DNA of 30,150 nt. It comes from JANRLT01 sp041736895 (GTDB lineage Bacteria > Planctomycetota > Planctomycetia > Pirellulales > JALHPA01). The notes below the pieces were generated by a model that did no database searches, was not told where the DNA came from, and saw nothing but the letters and a program-made list of their open reading frames with translations. The position numbers and the translations under genes were made by a program. The DNA lies in the NCBI GenBank assembly GCA_041736895.1, contig JBGSSS010000083.1, positions 1 through 30,150 on the forward strand, given 5' to 3'. Shown here piece by piece: positions 14,933-22,527 of this stretch; within the stretch, counting starts at the first letter, position 1; each line of letters begins with the position of its first letter.

Positions 14933-16936
14933 ATGTCGAAGCCTGAAGACGAAATCAACAAACTCCGCGACGAAATCCGCCGCCATGACCGGCTCTACTA
15001 CGTCGAAGGCCGCAACGAGATCAGCGATCTTGAGTATGACAAGCTGCATGTCAGGCTGCGCGAGCTCGAAGCGAAGCACCCCGAGCTGATCACGCCCGAC
15101 AGCCCCACGCAGCGAATTGGCGATCAGCCGATTTCGGTGCTGACGCCGGTGACGCATCGCGTCCCGATGCTGTCGATCGAGAACACGTACAATATCGACG
15201 AGCTGCGTGAGTTCGGCGCTCGCGTCGCGAAGCTCTTGCCGGGCGAGAAGATTGCTTGGATCGTCGAACTCAAGATCGATGGCGTCGCGGCTTCCGTGCT
15301 CTTCGAAGCGGGTAAGCTCACCCTTGCCGCGACACGCGGCAATGGCGTCGTCGGCGATGACATCACGCACAACATCCGCACGATCCAGGGCGTGCCGCTG
15401 GTCTTGCACGACAAACGACCGCCGGCGGCGATTGAAATGCGCGGCGAGGTTTACATGACCAACGCCGATCTGGTCACGCTTAACGAAACGCGCGCGGAAC
15501 GCGGCGAAGAACTCTACGCCAATACGCGCAATGTCACCGCGGGGAGCATCCGCCTGCTCGATCCGAGGATTTGCGCCGAGCGGCATCTGCGGTTCTTCGT
15601 GCATGGGCTCGGGCACAGCGAAGGTTTCGCGACCAAGTCGAATTGGGAGTATCTGGCGCAGGTCGAAAAATGGGGTCTGCGCAAAACACCGCATGTCAGC
15701 CAGCACGATGACTTCGAAAAGGCCATCGCGCATTGCGAGCAATTGATCGAAAACCTTCACGAGCTCGATTTCGAAGTCGATGGGCTGGTTCTCAAGGTCG
15801 ATGACTTTGACCAACGTTCACGGCTTGGCAACACGAGCAAAAGCCCGCGGTGGGTCGTCGCGTACAAATTCGAAAAGTTCGAAGCCACGACGCGGCTCAA
15901 CGAGATTCGCGTGCAAGTCGGCAAGACGGGGGCGATCACGCCGGTCGCGGAATTGGAACCGGTGACACTCGCCGGTACCGTCGTCCGCCGCGCGAGTCTG
16001 CACAATGCCGAAGAGATCGAGCGCAAGGACATTCGCCCGGGCGATACCGTCGTCGTCGAAAAAGCGGGCAAGGTCATTCCGCACATCGTGCGTGTGGAAA
16101 AACATCTTCGCCCGGAGGAGCTTCCCCCATATGCCTTTCCAACGCATTGCCCCGAGTGCGACACACCGCTCGTCAAAGACGAAGACGGCGTCTACATTCG
16201 CTGTCCTTCGCCGCGATGCCCCGCGCAAATTCGCGAACGGATCCGCTATTACGCGACGCGCAACGCGATGGACATCGAAGGACTGGGCGATAAACTGATC
16301 GAGCAGCTTGTCACAGCAGGGCAAGTCAAAAGCTACGGCGATCTCTATCGACTCACGCTCGAGGGGCTGCTGCAACTCGAACGCGTCGGCAAAAAATCGG
16401 CCGAGAATCTGCTCGAACAAATCGAAAAGAGCAAAACCCGAGGCCTCGCGCGCTTGCTCAACGCGCTCTCGATTCGCCATGTCGGCGTGCGCGGCGCGGT
16501 GATCCTGGCCCAGCGTTTCGGCACGATCGAAACGCTGCAAGCCGCGACGGTCGAACAGCTCAGTTCGACGCCCGAGATCGGCGAGATCATCGCGGCGAGT
16601 GTCCATCAATGGCTCGCGAGCGACATCGGCCGCGAAACGATCGCCGACTTGCAGCAGCTCGGTCTGACGCTCAGCGAACCGCAGCCCGAGCAAGCGGCGA
16701 CGGACGGGAAACTGACCGGCAAAACACTCGTCGTCACCGGGACGATGGTTCGCTACAAACGCGACGAAATCGAGCGGCTCATCACACAACACGGCGGCCG
16801 CGCGGCGTCGAGCGTCTCCAAGAAAACGGACTACGTTGTCGCCGGCGCTGAAGCAGGAAGCAAACTCGACAAGGCGCAAGCACTCGGGGTAAAGGTACTG
16901 AGCGAGGACGAGTTTCTAACGTTGATCGGACTTTGA
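14933..16936 (+). CDS. ligA: NAD-dependent DNA ligase LigA
   Basis: Seals nicks in double-stranded DNA during replication and repair, using NAD as the adenylate donor. The 667-residue length is typical. Order of parts: the Ia domain with HDRLYYVEGRNEISDLEYD; the adenylation domain with the KxDG motif VELKIDGVA, where K114 is the predicted AMP-lysine (the family usually has EPKIDG); an OB fold; a four-cysteine zinc finger at about 405-430 (CPEC...CPSPRC); helix-hairpin-helix repeats (LLQLERVGKKSAENLLEQIE); and a C-terminal BRCT domain from about 592 (GKTLVVTGTMVRYKRDEIER). No part appears missing. The ribosome binding site before ATG 14933 is weak. The 3' end overlaps the convergent lnt gene by 21 bases. 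Confidence 0.97.
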   Translation: MSKPEDEINKLRDEIRRHDRLYYVEGRNEISDLEYDKLHVRLRELEAKHPELITPDSPTQRIGDQPISVLTPVTHRVPMLSIENTYNIDELREFGARVAKLLPGEKIAWIVELKIDGVAASVLFEAGKLTLAATRGNGVVGDDITHNIRTIQGVPLVLHDKRPPAAIEMRGEVYMTNADLVTLNETRAERGEELYANTRNVTAGSIRLLDPRICAERHLRFFVHGLGHSEGFATKSNWEYLAQVEKWGLRKTPHVSQHDDFEKAIAHCEQLIENLHELDFEVDGLVLKVDDFDQRSRLGNTSKSPRWVVAYKFEKFEATTRLNEIRVQVGKTGAITPVAELEPVTLAGTVVRRASLHNAEEIERKDIRPGDTVVVEKAGKVIPHIVRVEKHLRPEELPPYAFPTHCPECDTPLVKDEDGVYIRCPSPRCPAQIRERIRYYATRNAMDIEGLGDKLIEQLVTAGQVKSYGDLYRLTLEGLLQLERVGKKSAENLLEQIEKSKTRGLARLLNALSIRHVGVRGAVILAQRFGTIETLQAATVEQLSSTPEIGEIIAASVHQWLASDIGRETIADLQQLGLTLSEPQPEQAATDGKLTGKTLVVTGTMVRYKRDEIERLITQHGGRAASSVSKKTDYVVAGAEAGSKLDKAQALGVKVLSEDEFLTLIGL

Positions 16937-18598
16937 TTCAGCAACCGTGGCACGGGTTGCTTGCCACGCCCGATACTCGCGGCGTTGATCGCGCCAGATG
17001 AGAAATAGCGTGCTGATGCCCAGCACATACGGAAAAGCGGTCGCTGGCCAACTGCGCCATCCAGGGCTCGCGTACCACGAACTCGTATCGATCAAATTCA
17101 CTTCGGTCACCAGTGTCTGCCGCGATTGCAGCGGGACGCGCGCGACGATTTCTCCCCACGGCGCGATGACACACGTTTCGCCGCTAGTTGAACAACGCAG
17201 ATGATAGCGCCGGCATTCGATGGCTCGCTGTTGAGACAGCAAACGATGCTGCTCCAAAATTAGCGGGTTGGAAAATGCCGCGCCGTTGATCAGCGACACC
17301 AACACATTCGCGCCGTTTTGCGTCAGTGTCCGTGTCGCATTGGGAACCATATCTTCGTAGCACAGCACAGCACCCAACTCCGCGTTGAACCTCTCTCCCC
17401 GCAGCGCGATCGTCGTCGCTTCGGTGCCTGGGGTAATCAGTTCGTTGAAGCCCAGCGTGCGGCTGAGGCCTGGCCAAAATTGGTCCACGGGTTTGTACTC
17501 GCCCAACGGCATGAGGTACCGCTTGTTGTAGCGCGCGGCGATAGTCTCATCCTTGTCGAGGAGTAGCGCCGTTTGGTACTGCTTCTTGGGTTTCGTTGGA
17601 TGGCCGCGGTAGATTTTACCGCCTACCAAGAGCGGGCAATGCGGATCGGGCCAGGGCCGCAAGCCGCGGTCGGGATCGCGCGACTTGGCTTCAATCGCCG
17701 CCGGATCGCGCAGCGAGGTGAGACTCTCTTCGTAGGAACCAGCGCAGCACTCGGGCCAGCAAATCAAGTCAACCTGCCCCGCCAATCGATTCGATTCCAC
17801 GCGATAAAGGTCATGATGCTCCAGATCATTGACGCTAATCTGAATCAGCGCTACTTTGATTGACGGAGCTTGCTCCGCCACACCACGCCAATACCAAATT
17901 GCGATCGCGCCATAAATCAGATTCGCTGCCGTCACGCGCAAAGCGCTGCTGCCTAGCAGCGAGCGCCCCAAGCTTTCGCTTAGTAAGTCCGAAGGCGCTG
18001 CGGCTGACTTGTCGGCTATTGCCACGCGTGAGCGGTGCCATCGTTTTATTCCCCACTGCCCGAGCGCGGCCAGCACGCCGACGTGCGCGTAGAGTACAAA
18101 CGTCGCGGCGTCGGGTCCGAGTAGATCGACGCTCTGATTCAGCCAGGGGGACGCTAACTGGATGTAACCCATCTTCCACGGGAAGAGCGACGGGATCAGG
18201 TTCTCGACGGCTATCGCCGTTGAAGCAGCCCAGAACCACTGATGCCGGCTCGTCGGAAAGCAACGCGTCGCAACAAAGATCGGCAACCCCGCGCGAAGGA
18301 CATCGAGCAGTAGTAGCGGTGTGTAGAGAAAATGCCCCTGCCACGGCTCGAGATCCAACCCCAGCGTGAACATCGACGGAGCCCAATAAAATGCCAACCC
18401 ATTGGCGGTCCCGGACCAAACCATGGTCATCCAGAGTGATCGCCAGCGGCCCAGGTTTCCCAGTGCCAACAACAAGATGGCCAACGCCAAGAGTGCGACC
18501 GGGAACCAACGCTGATCATGCCAGGGTAATCCTACGAGCAAGCCCAGTCCCGCAAACGCGAGCGATTGCAACCCCCAAATACCCAGTGATTTTAGCAT
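16916..18598 (-). CDS. lnt: Apolipoprotein N-acyltransferase Lnt
   Basis: The last enzyme of lipoprotein maturation: it transfers an acyl chain from phospholipid to the N-terminal cysteine of lipoproteins in the inner membrane. The 560-residue protein has an N-terminal membrane part with several hydrophobic helices (to about 245), then a nitrilase-type domain. The catalytic triad is visible: E283 in LICWPECC, K359 in YNKRYLMPLGEY and C413 in VLCYED. A last helix (TAFPYVLGISTLFLIW) and a basic tail close the protein. The hydrophilic loop around residues 185-220 is somewhat long for the family. Its 3' end overlaps ligA tail to tail, so no terminator fits between them. Confidence in the family is high because all three catalytic residues are in context. 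Confidence 0.95.
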   Translation of the reverse strand: MLKSLGIWGLQSLAFAGLGLLVGLPWHDQRWFPVALLALAILLLALGNLGRWRSLWMTMVWSGTANGLAFYWAPSMFTLGLDLEPWQGHFLYTPLLLLDVLRAGLPIFVATRCFPTSRHQWFWAASTAIAVENLIPSLFPWKMGYIQLASPWLNQSVDLLGPDAATFVLYAHVGVLAALGQWGIKRWHRSRVAIADKSAAAPSDLLSESLGRSLLGSSALRVTAANLIYGAIAIWYWRGVAEQAPSIKVALIQISVNDLEHHDLYRVESNRLAGQVDLICWPECCAGSYEESLTSLRDPAAIEAKSRDPDRGLRPWPDPHCPLLVGGKIYRGHPTKPKKQYQTALLLDKDETIAARYNKRYLMPLGEYKPVDQFWPGLSRTLGFNELITPGTEATTIALRGERFNAELGAVLCYEDMVPNATRTLTQNGANVLVSLINGAAFSNPLILEQHRLLSQQRAIECRRYHLRCSTSGETCVIAPWGEIVARVPLQSRQTLVTEVNLIDTSSWYASPGWRSWPATAFPYVLGISTLFLIWRDQRREYRAWQATRATVAESKSDQR

Positions 18599-18864
18599 CT
18601 AGGATGATCAAAGCCGTTTATTAATGAACGAAGCTCCCAGTGAATAGACTCCATGCTAATCACGAAACGCCGTATCGAACAGCCGGGTCGTGAGCCATGC
18701 TAAGATTATCGATAGCAATGAAAGAAGATTCTAAACCGGCAATAAACTGCATAAAATAAAAAATCGCGGAGCTACTACATTCCTTTGTTCGCTCGCGCGA
18801 GCTTAATTCTCTCGCTCGGTCCGTGATCCATGGCCGAGTTGCCGTAAATCTTTGCAATCTCGAA

Positions 18865-19266
18865 CTATGTCGCCGAGCCTGCAGCTGGGAACGACAAGGC
18901 ATAGTTAATATTGTCCGCCGTCAGCATGTTGAAGATAAATTGCTTGACTTGACCCCTTGGAGGAAAGACCGTGATGGCTGCCGGAGCCCAGGTGTTCGTG
19001 TTTGGATCAACAACACTAACGGCGGTGATCGCTCCCGGAGTTCCCGTGAAATCGACATAGGTGGCGCCGTTCACCGTCTTGACCAACGCGGTATCTACGG
19101 CTGGTGGGGGGTTGACGATCGACGTTGCAACCGTTGCCGCGCTAGGAAACGCCGCTGCGTTGAAAATACGAATCGTCGATGTCCCCCTGCCCCCCGCCTG
19201 TGCGCTGCGCGCGAGCGGCAGCAATGCCAACAACGATGCCAAAAAACCGCGACGTGAGTTCTTCAT
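18865..19266 (-). CDS. Small exported protein with Tat-type signal, unknown function
   Basis: A 133-residue protein. ATG at 19266 gives MKNSRRGFLASLLALLPLAR then SAQA, with the twin-arginine S-R-R-G-F-L pattern, a hydrophobic stretch and an A-x-A cleavage site. This points to export of a folded protein by the Tat system. The mature part (TSTIRIFNAAAFPSAATVAT, then SIVNPPPAVDTALVKTVNG) is rich in A, T, V and P with few charges. It ends in a short, mainly beta-like region (QVKQFIFNMLTADNINYALS). I recognise no domain. A longer frame reaches 19299 but lacks the signal start. The next gene on the same strand is the DUF1559 protein 64 bases upstream, so co-transcription is possible. Confidence 0.75.
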   Translation of the reverse strand: MKNSRRGFLASLLALLPLARSAQAGGRGTSTIRIFNAAAFPSAATVATSIVNPPPAVDTALVKTVNGATYVDFTGTPGAITAVSVVDPNTNTWAPAAITVFPPRGQVKQFIFNMLTADNINYALSFPAAGSAT

Positions 19267-19330
19267 GGTGATAGCCCTAAGGAAAAAGGAGAAAAACAAA
19301 GATGCAAAAAACAGCTAAATCCAAAACACC

Positions 19331-20167
19331 TTACGGAATCTGCTCGCCGCCATTCCTTGTGCAATAAGCGCCTAGTACCAGCGAATCTAGATCGTCCGTG
19401 AGGAAACCCGTATGGCCATCAGCAAACACGCTGCTAACCCCTACGGTGTGCAGGGTGAATGCTCCCTGACCTTCGACCAGAGAAATTTCGGGTTGGAACT
19501 GCCCCATGCAATTTCGGCCGCACGCCCACAAACCTCCGTCGGCGGCGTTTGTACGGTCGATCGATTCAGTCACAGCGACTGTCTTGCTCAGGCCATCGGT
19601 AATGTGGCGTTCCGCGACGGGTCGTTTTTGCTCTTTTCTGCCGATGATCATGGTGCCGCAGCCATAGGCTTGCTTCGGGCCATACCCGCGCGAGAGCCCC
19701 GTCAATGTCGTCCCAAAGACCCCACCGTAATCCATTTTGCCGGTATGGCTGCGTGTGGAACTGGGGCAAAGAAATATACTAAGATTGTTTTGGCCAGCGG
19801 CTTTGTTGCTGGCCGGATCATCCCATTGCTTGCTGAAATCAAATCGGCGAAAGAGTTCCTTCTCTTCGAGATATGGCAACAGATGCGTTGACCAAGCGTG
19901 TTCGGTGCCTGTCACCATGTCGCTGCCCAAAGGGAACGACCGGTGGTCGTCATGGTAACTGTGTAGCGCGATCCCGAAGTTCTTGACATTGTTCATGCAG
20001 CCGTTGCGCCGCGACGCTTCGCGCGCAGACTGAATCGCGGGAAGCGAGATCGAAATCATCACGCCGATAATCGCGATCACGATCAAGATCTCGATGAGCG
20101 TGAATGCCCGAGCATGCTGCCGGATCGTCAAAACTTCGCCCACTTTGTACTCGCGATGAAAATTCAT
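19331..20167 (-). CDS. DUF1559 prepilin-like protein (type II secretion G-like)
   Basis: One of the very abundant planctomycete DUF1559 proteins, thought to be pseudopilin-like cell-surface components of uncertain role. The 278-residue protein has the N-terminal methylation motif ARA-FTLIEILIVIAIIGVMI: a prepilin peptidase would cut before F and methylate it, and E is at position 5. The residue before the cut is Ala where Gly is usual. The body contains NNVKNFGIALHSYHDDHRSF and FPLGSD. The end has the family H-x9-DG signature (HTVGVSSVFADG) and the closing TRNGGEQ. ATG at 20167 gives a normal short leader, whereas the open frame extends to 20341 with unlikely sequence. A possible promoter lies upstream at 20248-20276. 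Confidence 0.93.
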   Translation of the reverse strand: MNFHREYKVGEVLTIRQHARAFTLIEILIVIAIIGVMISISLPAIQSAREASRRNGCMNNVKNFGIALHSYHDDHRSFPLGSDMVTGTEHAWSTHLLPYLEEKELFRRFDFSKQWDDPASNKAAGQNNLSIFLCPSSTRSHTGKMDYGGVFGTTLTGLSRGYGPKQAYGCGTMIIGRKEQKRPVAERHITDGLSKTVAVTESIDRTNAADGGLWACGRNCMGQFQPEISLVEGQGAFTLHTVGVSSVFADGHTGFLTDDLDSLVLGAYCTRNGGEQIP

Positions 20168-20529
20168 GGAGCCGGTCGTTGGAGCCTGAAAACAAAGAAT
20201 CCTAAAAATCAATTTCCAAAAAAGTTCGGTTACCCGCAACGAGCCTAATAAAGTCAATCTAATCGTCAAAGTCAAGCAAATTCCGCAAATTTCGCATTCT
20301 GACATTTTAAGATCGGGAAATACATATTTCTGAATATTCAAGACTTCAGTTTTCGTTCAGGAAACACGGACTTGAAACGTTAGCTCCCAGCGTGGGGGAG
20401 CAGGTTCCAATTTCAAATCAATCCTCGCCGATTCGTAAGTCAAAGCCTTTGCATTCCAAGTTGAATTCATTTGGAAATGGCCACGTACTGGCCTACCCTA
20501 AACAAGCGAAGAGTGTGGCATTTCGCTAT
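20168..20529. other. Intergenic region between the DUF1559 and peroxiredoxin genes
   Basis: These 362 bases have no convincing gene. The half next to the DUF1559 gene is AT-rich and holds a likely promoter (20248-20276). A hairpin with stem GCTCCC/GGGAGC lies at 20384-20402 and could end the peroxiredoxin transcript coming from the right, though no T-run follows it. Confidence 0.5.
20248..20276 (-). promoter_or_regulatory. Possible promoter of the DUF1559 gene
   Basis: On the minus strand TTGACT (five of six consensus) and TTTATT (four of six) are separated by 17 bases, about 80 bases before the predicted start, in AT-rich sequence. Confidence 0.35.
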
Positions 20530-21048
20530 TCACAGCCCGCGAATGGCATTTGCCAATTGCCCGGCGTGGTCGCCCGTTTCGACACTCGCTTCGATCTGCT
20601 GAATGATGCCCTGGGCATCAATGATAAACGTCGTGCGATTCGCAAACCCCAGCGGGGTTAGTACGCCGTAAGCTTTGGCAACGCTCCCTTGGGGATCACT
20701 CAGAATCGGGTAATTCGCTCCGACCGACTTGGCAAAGTCGCGGTTCTTTTCCGGGGTGTCGGTGCTGGCCGCGAAGTAAACGACGCCGAGTTCCTTGAGC
20801 TGCGCGCCGCCCCGACTCAAAGAGGTGCATTCATTCGTGCAGCCCGGCGTGAATGCCCGCGGATACCACGCGAGGACAACGATCTTGCCGCGCAGTTCGC
20901 TCAGCCGATGCGTTTTGCCATCGCTCCCCGGCAAGGAGAAATCCGGTGCCGGATCGCCGACGCGCAAGTGCGACTGCGCCGTGACCATGCGATAGCCAAT
21001 CCAGCCCAGGATGGGAAGCGCCAACAAGAGCCACCACCAACGGGACAT
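20530..21048 (-). CDS. Membrane-anchored peroxiredoxin (AhpC/TSA, BCP type)
   Basis: Thiol peroxidases of this type reduce hydrogen peroxide and organic peroxides with a reactive cysteine. The 172-residue protein starts with an uncleaved-looking membrane anchor (SRWWWLLLALPILGWIGYRM). The thioredoxin-fold domain then begins at VGDPAPDFSLPGSDGKTHRL. The active-site loop WYPRAFTPGCTNEC gives the peroxidatic C70 and a second cysteine, C74, four positions on. The PxxxTxxC arrangement and the later GVVYFAASTDTPEKNRDFAK segment are normal for the BCP branch. ATG 21048 is chosen because the anchor starts there; a longer frame (to 21102) is Pro-rich and unlikely. A paralogue lies directly upstream on the same strand with a cleavable signal peptide, so the pair could protect both the membrane surface and the periplasm. 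Confidence 0.88.
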   Translation of the reverse strand: MSRWWWLLLALPILGWIGYRMVTAQSHLRVGDPAPDFSLPGSDGKTHRLSELRGKIVVLAWYPRAFTPGCTNECTSLSRGGAQLKELGVVYFAASTDTPEKNRDFAKSVGANYPILSDPQGSVAKAYGVLTPLGFANRTTFIIDAQGIIQQIEASVETGDHAGQLANAIRGL

Positions 21049-21108
21049 AGTCAATGCGGGGTTCGGGATTGGAGGTTTGGGACTTGAAATTGCGGCAGTC
21101 AAAAAAGT

Positions 21109-21129
21109 CCCAGGGGGCGAACCCCTGGG
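21109..21129. repeat. CCCAGGGG/CCCCTGGG palindrome, copy C
   Basis: CCCAGGGGG and CCCCTGGG flank a short spacer, between the two peroxiredoxin genes. It is the same type as the copies at 12925, 14868 and 26247. Confidence 0.8.
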
Positions 21130-21165
21130 CTTTGTTATTGTAAGCGCATCGATTGTAACGTCGAG

Positions 21166-21690
21166 TTACTTCTTGGCCGGAACCTTGAGCTCGCCGAGTT
21201 TGTCGGCAATTTGCTTGGCGGCGTTCGCTGTGTTGACTTTGGTCACGATGTCGGCGATCTTGCCATCGGCACCGATGATAAAGGTCACGCGTTTGGCATT
21301 CCCCTTGTCGTTGGCGACCAGCCCATAAGCCTTGGCGACTCCACGAGTCGGATCGCTCAGGATGGGATAGTCGGCCTCGAGCGACTTGGCGAACTTCGTG
21401 TTTTCTTCGACAGTGTCGCAGCTCGCGGTGAAGTAGGCGACGTCATACGCCTTGATCAGCGCACCGTCCTTGGCAAACGATTTGCACTCCGCGGTACAGC
21501 CGCCGGTAAAGGCTTTGGGATACCAGGCGACAACGACCGTCTTGCCCTTCAGTTCCGACAAGTCATACGTCTTGCCATCGGAGCCGGCCAGCTTGAAATT
21601 GGGGGCCGCATCGCCGACCTTGAGTTCGGCTTGCGCCGGAGCCGCGAACAACATGCCAACCAGCGCAACACAACATAGAACACGCAACAT
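21166..21690 (-). CDS. Exported peroxiredoxin (AhpC/TSA, BCP type)
   Basis: A 174-residue thiol peroxidase with a cleavable signal peptide (MLRVLCCVALVGMLFAAPAQ, cut after AQA). The mature part begins LKVGDAAPNFKLAGSDGKTY, nearly the same as the downstream paralogue. The active site WYPKAFTGGCTAEC has peroxidatic C65 and a second cysteine, C69. The position before the catalytic pair is Gly where Pro is usual (TGGC against TPGC). ATG 21690 has GGAG about nine bases upstream and starts the signal peptide. With the downstream copy it forms a tandem duplication in which one copy is anchored and the other secreted. The LCC motif sits inside the signal peptide and lacks a proper lipobox, so a lipoprotein is unlikely. 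Confidence 0.88.
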   Translation of the reverse strand: MLRVLCCVALVGMLFAAPAQAELKVGDAAPNFKLAGSDGKTYDLSELKGKTVVVAWYPKAFTGGCTAECKSFAKDGALIKAYDVAYFTASCDTVEENTKFAKSLEADYPILSDPTRGVAKAYGLVANDKGNAKRVTFIIGADGKIADIVTKVNTANAAKQIADKLGELKVPAKK

Positions 21691-21961
21691 ACAGAAGCTC
21701 CAAGTGTTAATGGACCAAGGTGGAATGAGACAATCCACGGCCGCGAATCAGCAGCCTAATCGCGAAGGCAGACACTCGTCCGCCGCTAGGGTGGGATACT
21801 ATTTAGAGTACCAGAGGGACAAGACAATGTCACGATAATTCTCGAGGGATGCGTGTCTTGAACGTCGCTTAGCCAGAACGTCCACGGCCGGCATATCTAA
21901 CAATTCGCATCCGCGGCTCATTCACGGTATAACGATTCATTCCTAGTGGGAGGGAACACTA

Positions 21962-22435
21962 ATGACCGCTGAATTGATCGAACACTACGCTGCCGATGCG
22001 ACGATTTATCAACGCGATCTTGCCGGCCTAACCGACGCCGACTTCGACGCGCGGCCTGTGGAGGGCCAATGGACGATCCGCGAACTCGTGTGGCACGTTG
22101 TCGATTCGGACATCATCTTGGCCGATCGGATGCGGCGCGTTATCGCCGAAGAGAATCCGCCGCTAACGGCGTTCGATGAAACGGCGTTTGTGCGACGCTT
22201 GTTCTACGAGCAGCGGCCGCTCGAACCGGCGTTGAAATTGTTTGAAGCCAACCGGTTGGTGATGGCAGACGTTCTGCGGCGGATGAAGCCCGAGGACTTC
22301 GAACGCCGAGGCATCCATAGCGAAGTCGGTCCGCTCACGCTGCTCGAGCTCCTGCAAAAAACCGTCTCGCATCCCCTCCATCACCGCAAGTTTCTCGTCG
22401 AGAAACGGCGGCTGCTCGGCAAACCTCTCTCATAA
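21962..22435 (+). CDS. DinB-like four-helix metal-binding protein
   Basis: A 157-residue member of the DinB/YfiT-like superfamily: four-helix-bundle proteins, often metal-dependent and sometimes thiol transferases or DNA-damage-induced proteins of unknown activity. Helix 1 begins LIEHYAADATIYQRDLAGLT. The WTIRELVWHVVDSD segment supplies the first His ligand, and the C-terminal SHPLHHRKFL supplies the H-xxx-H pair, completing the usual three-histidine site. GGAGGG lies seven bases before ATG 21962, a strong ribosome binding site. It is divergent from the peroxiredoxin pair and is followed by an intergenic repeat. The substrate cannot be read from the sequence. Confidence 0.85.
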   Translation: MTAELIEHYAADATIYQRDLAGLTDADFDARPVEGQWTIRELVWHVVDSDIILADRMRRVIAEENPPLTAFDETAFVRRLFYEQRPLEPALKLFEANRLVMADVLRRMKPEDFERRGIHSEVGPLTLLELLQKTVSHPLHHRKFLVEKRRLLGKPLS

Positions 22436-22439
22436 AAAC

Positions 22440-22480
22440 CCGACGCGTTAGCGTGGGCGAACTGCATAAACGATTCGCCC
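22440..22480. repeat. CGACGCGT-AGCG repeat, copy 2, with hairpin
   Basis: CCGACGCGTTAGCGTGGGCG starts five bases after the DinB-like stop. GGGCGAA (22455-22461) pairs with TTCGCCC (22474-22480) to form a hairpin. It matches the element after the giant gene (11228-11246). Confidence 0.7.
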
Positions 22481-22527
22481 TACCAACACACTGAGTATGG
22501 GTTTTATCTCTTTCCAATCTACAAAAC

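Noticed and set aside
18791..18802. 12-base perfect palindrome GCTCGCGCGAGC
   Set aside because: It is short, with no loop and no T-run, and does not match the repeat families; I could not support a function.
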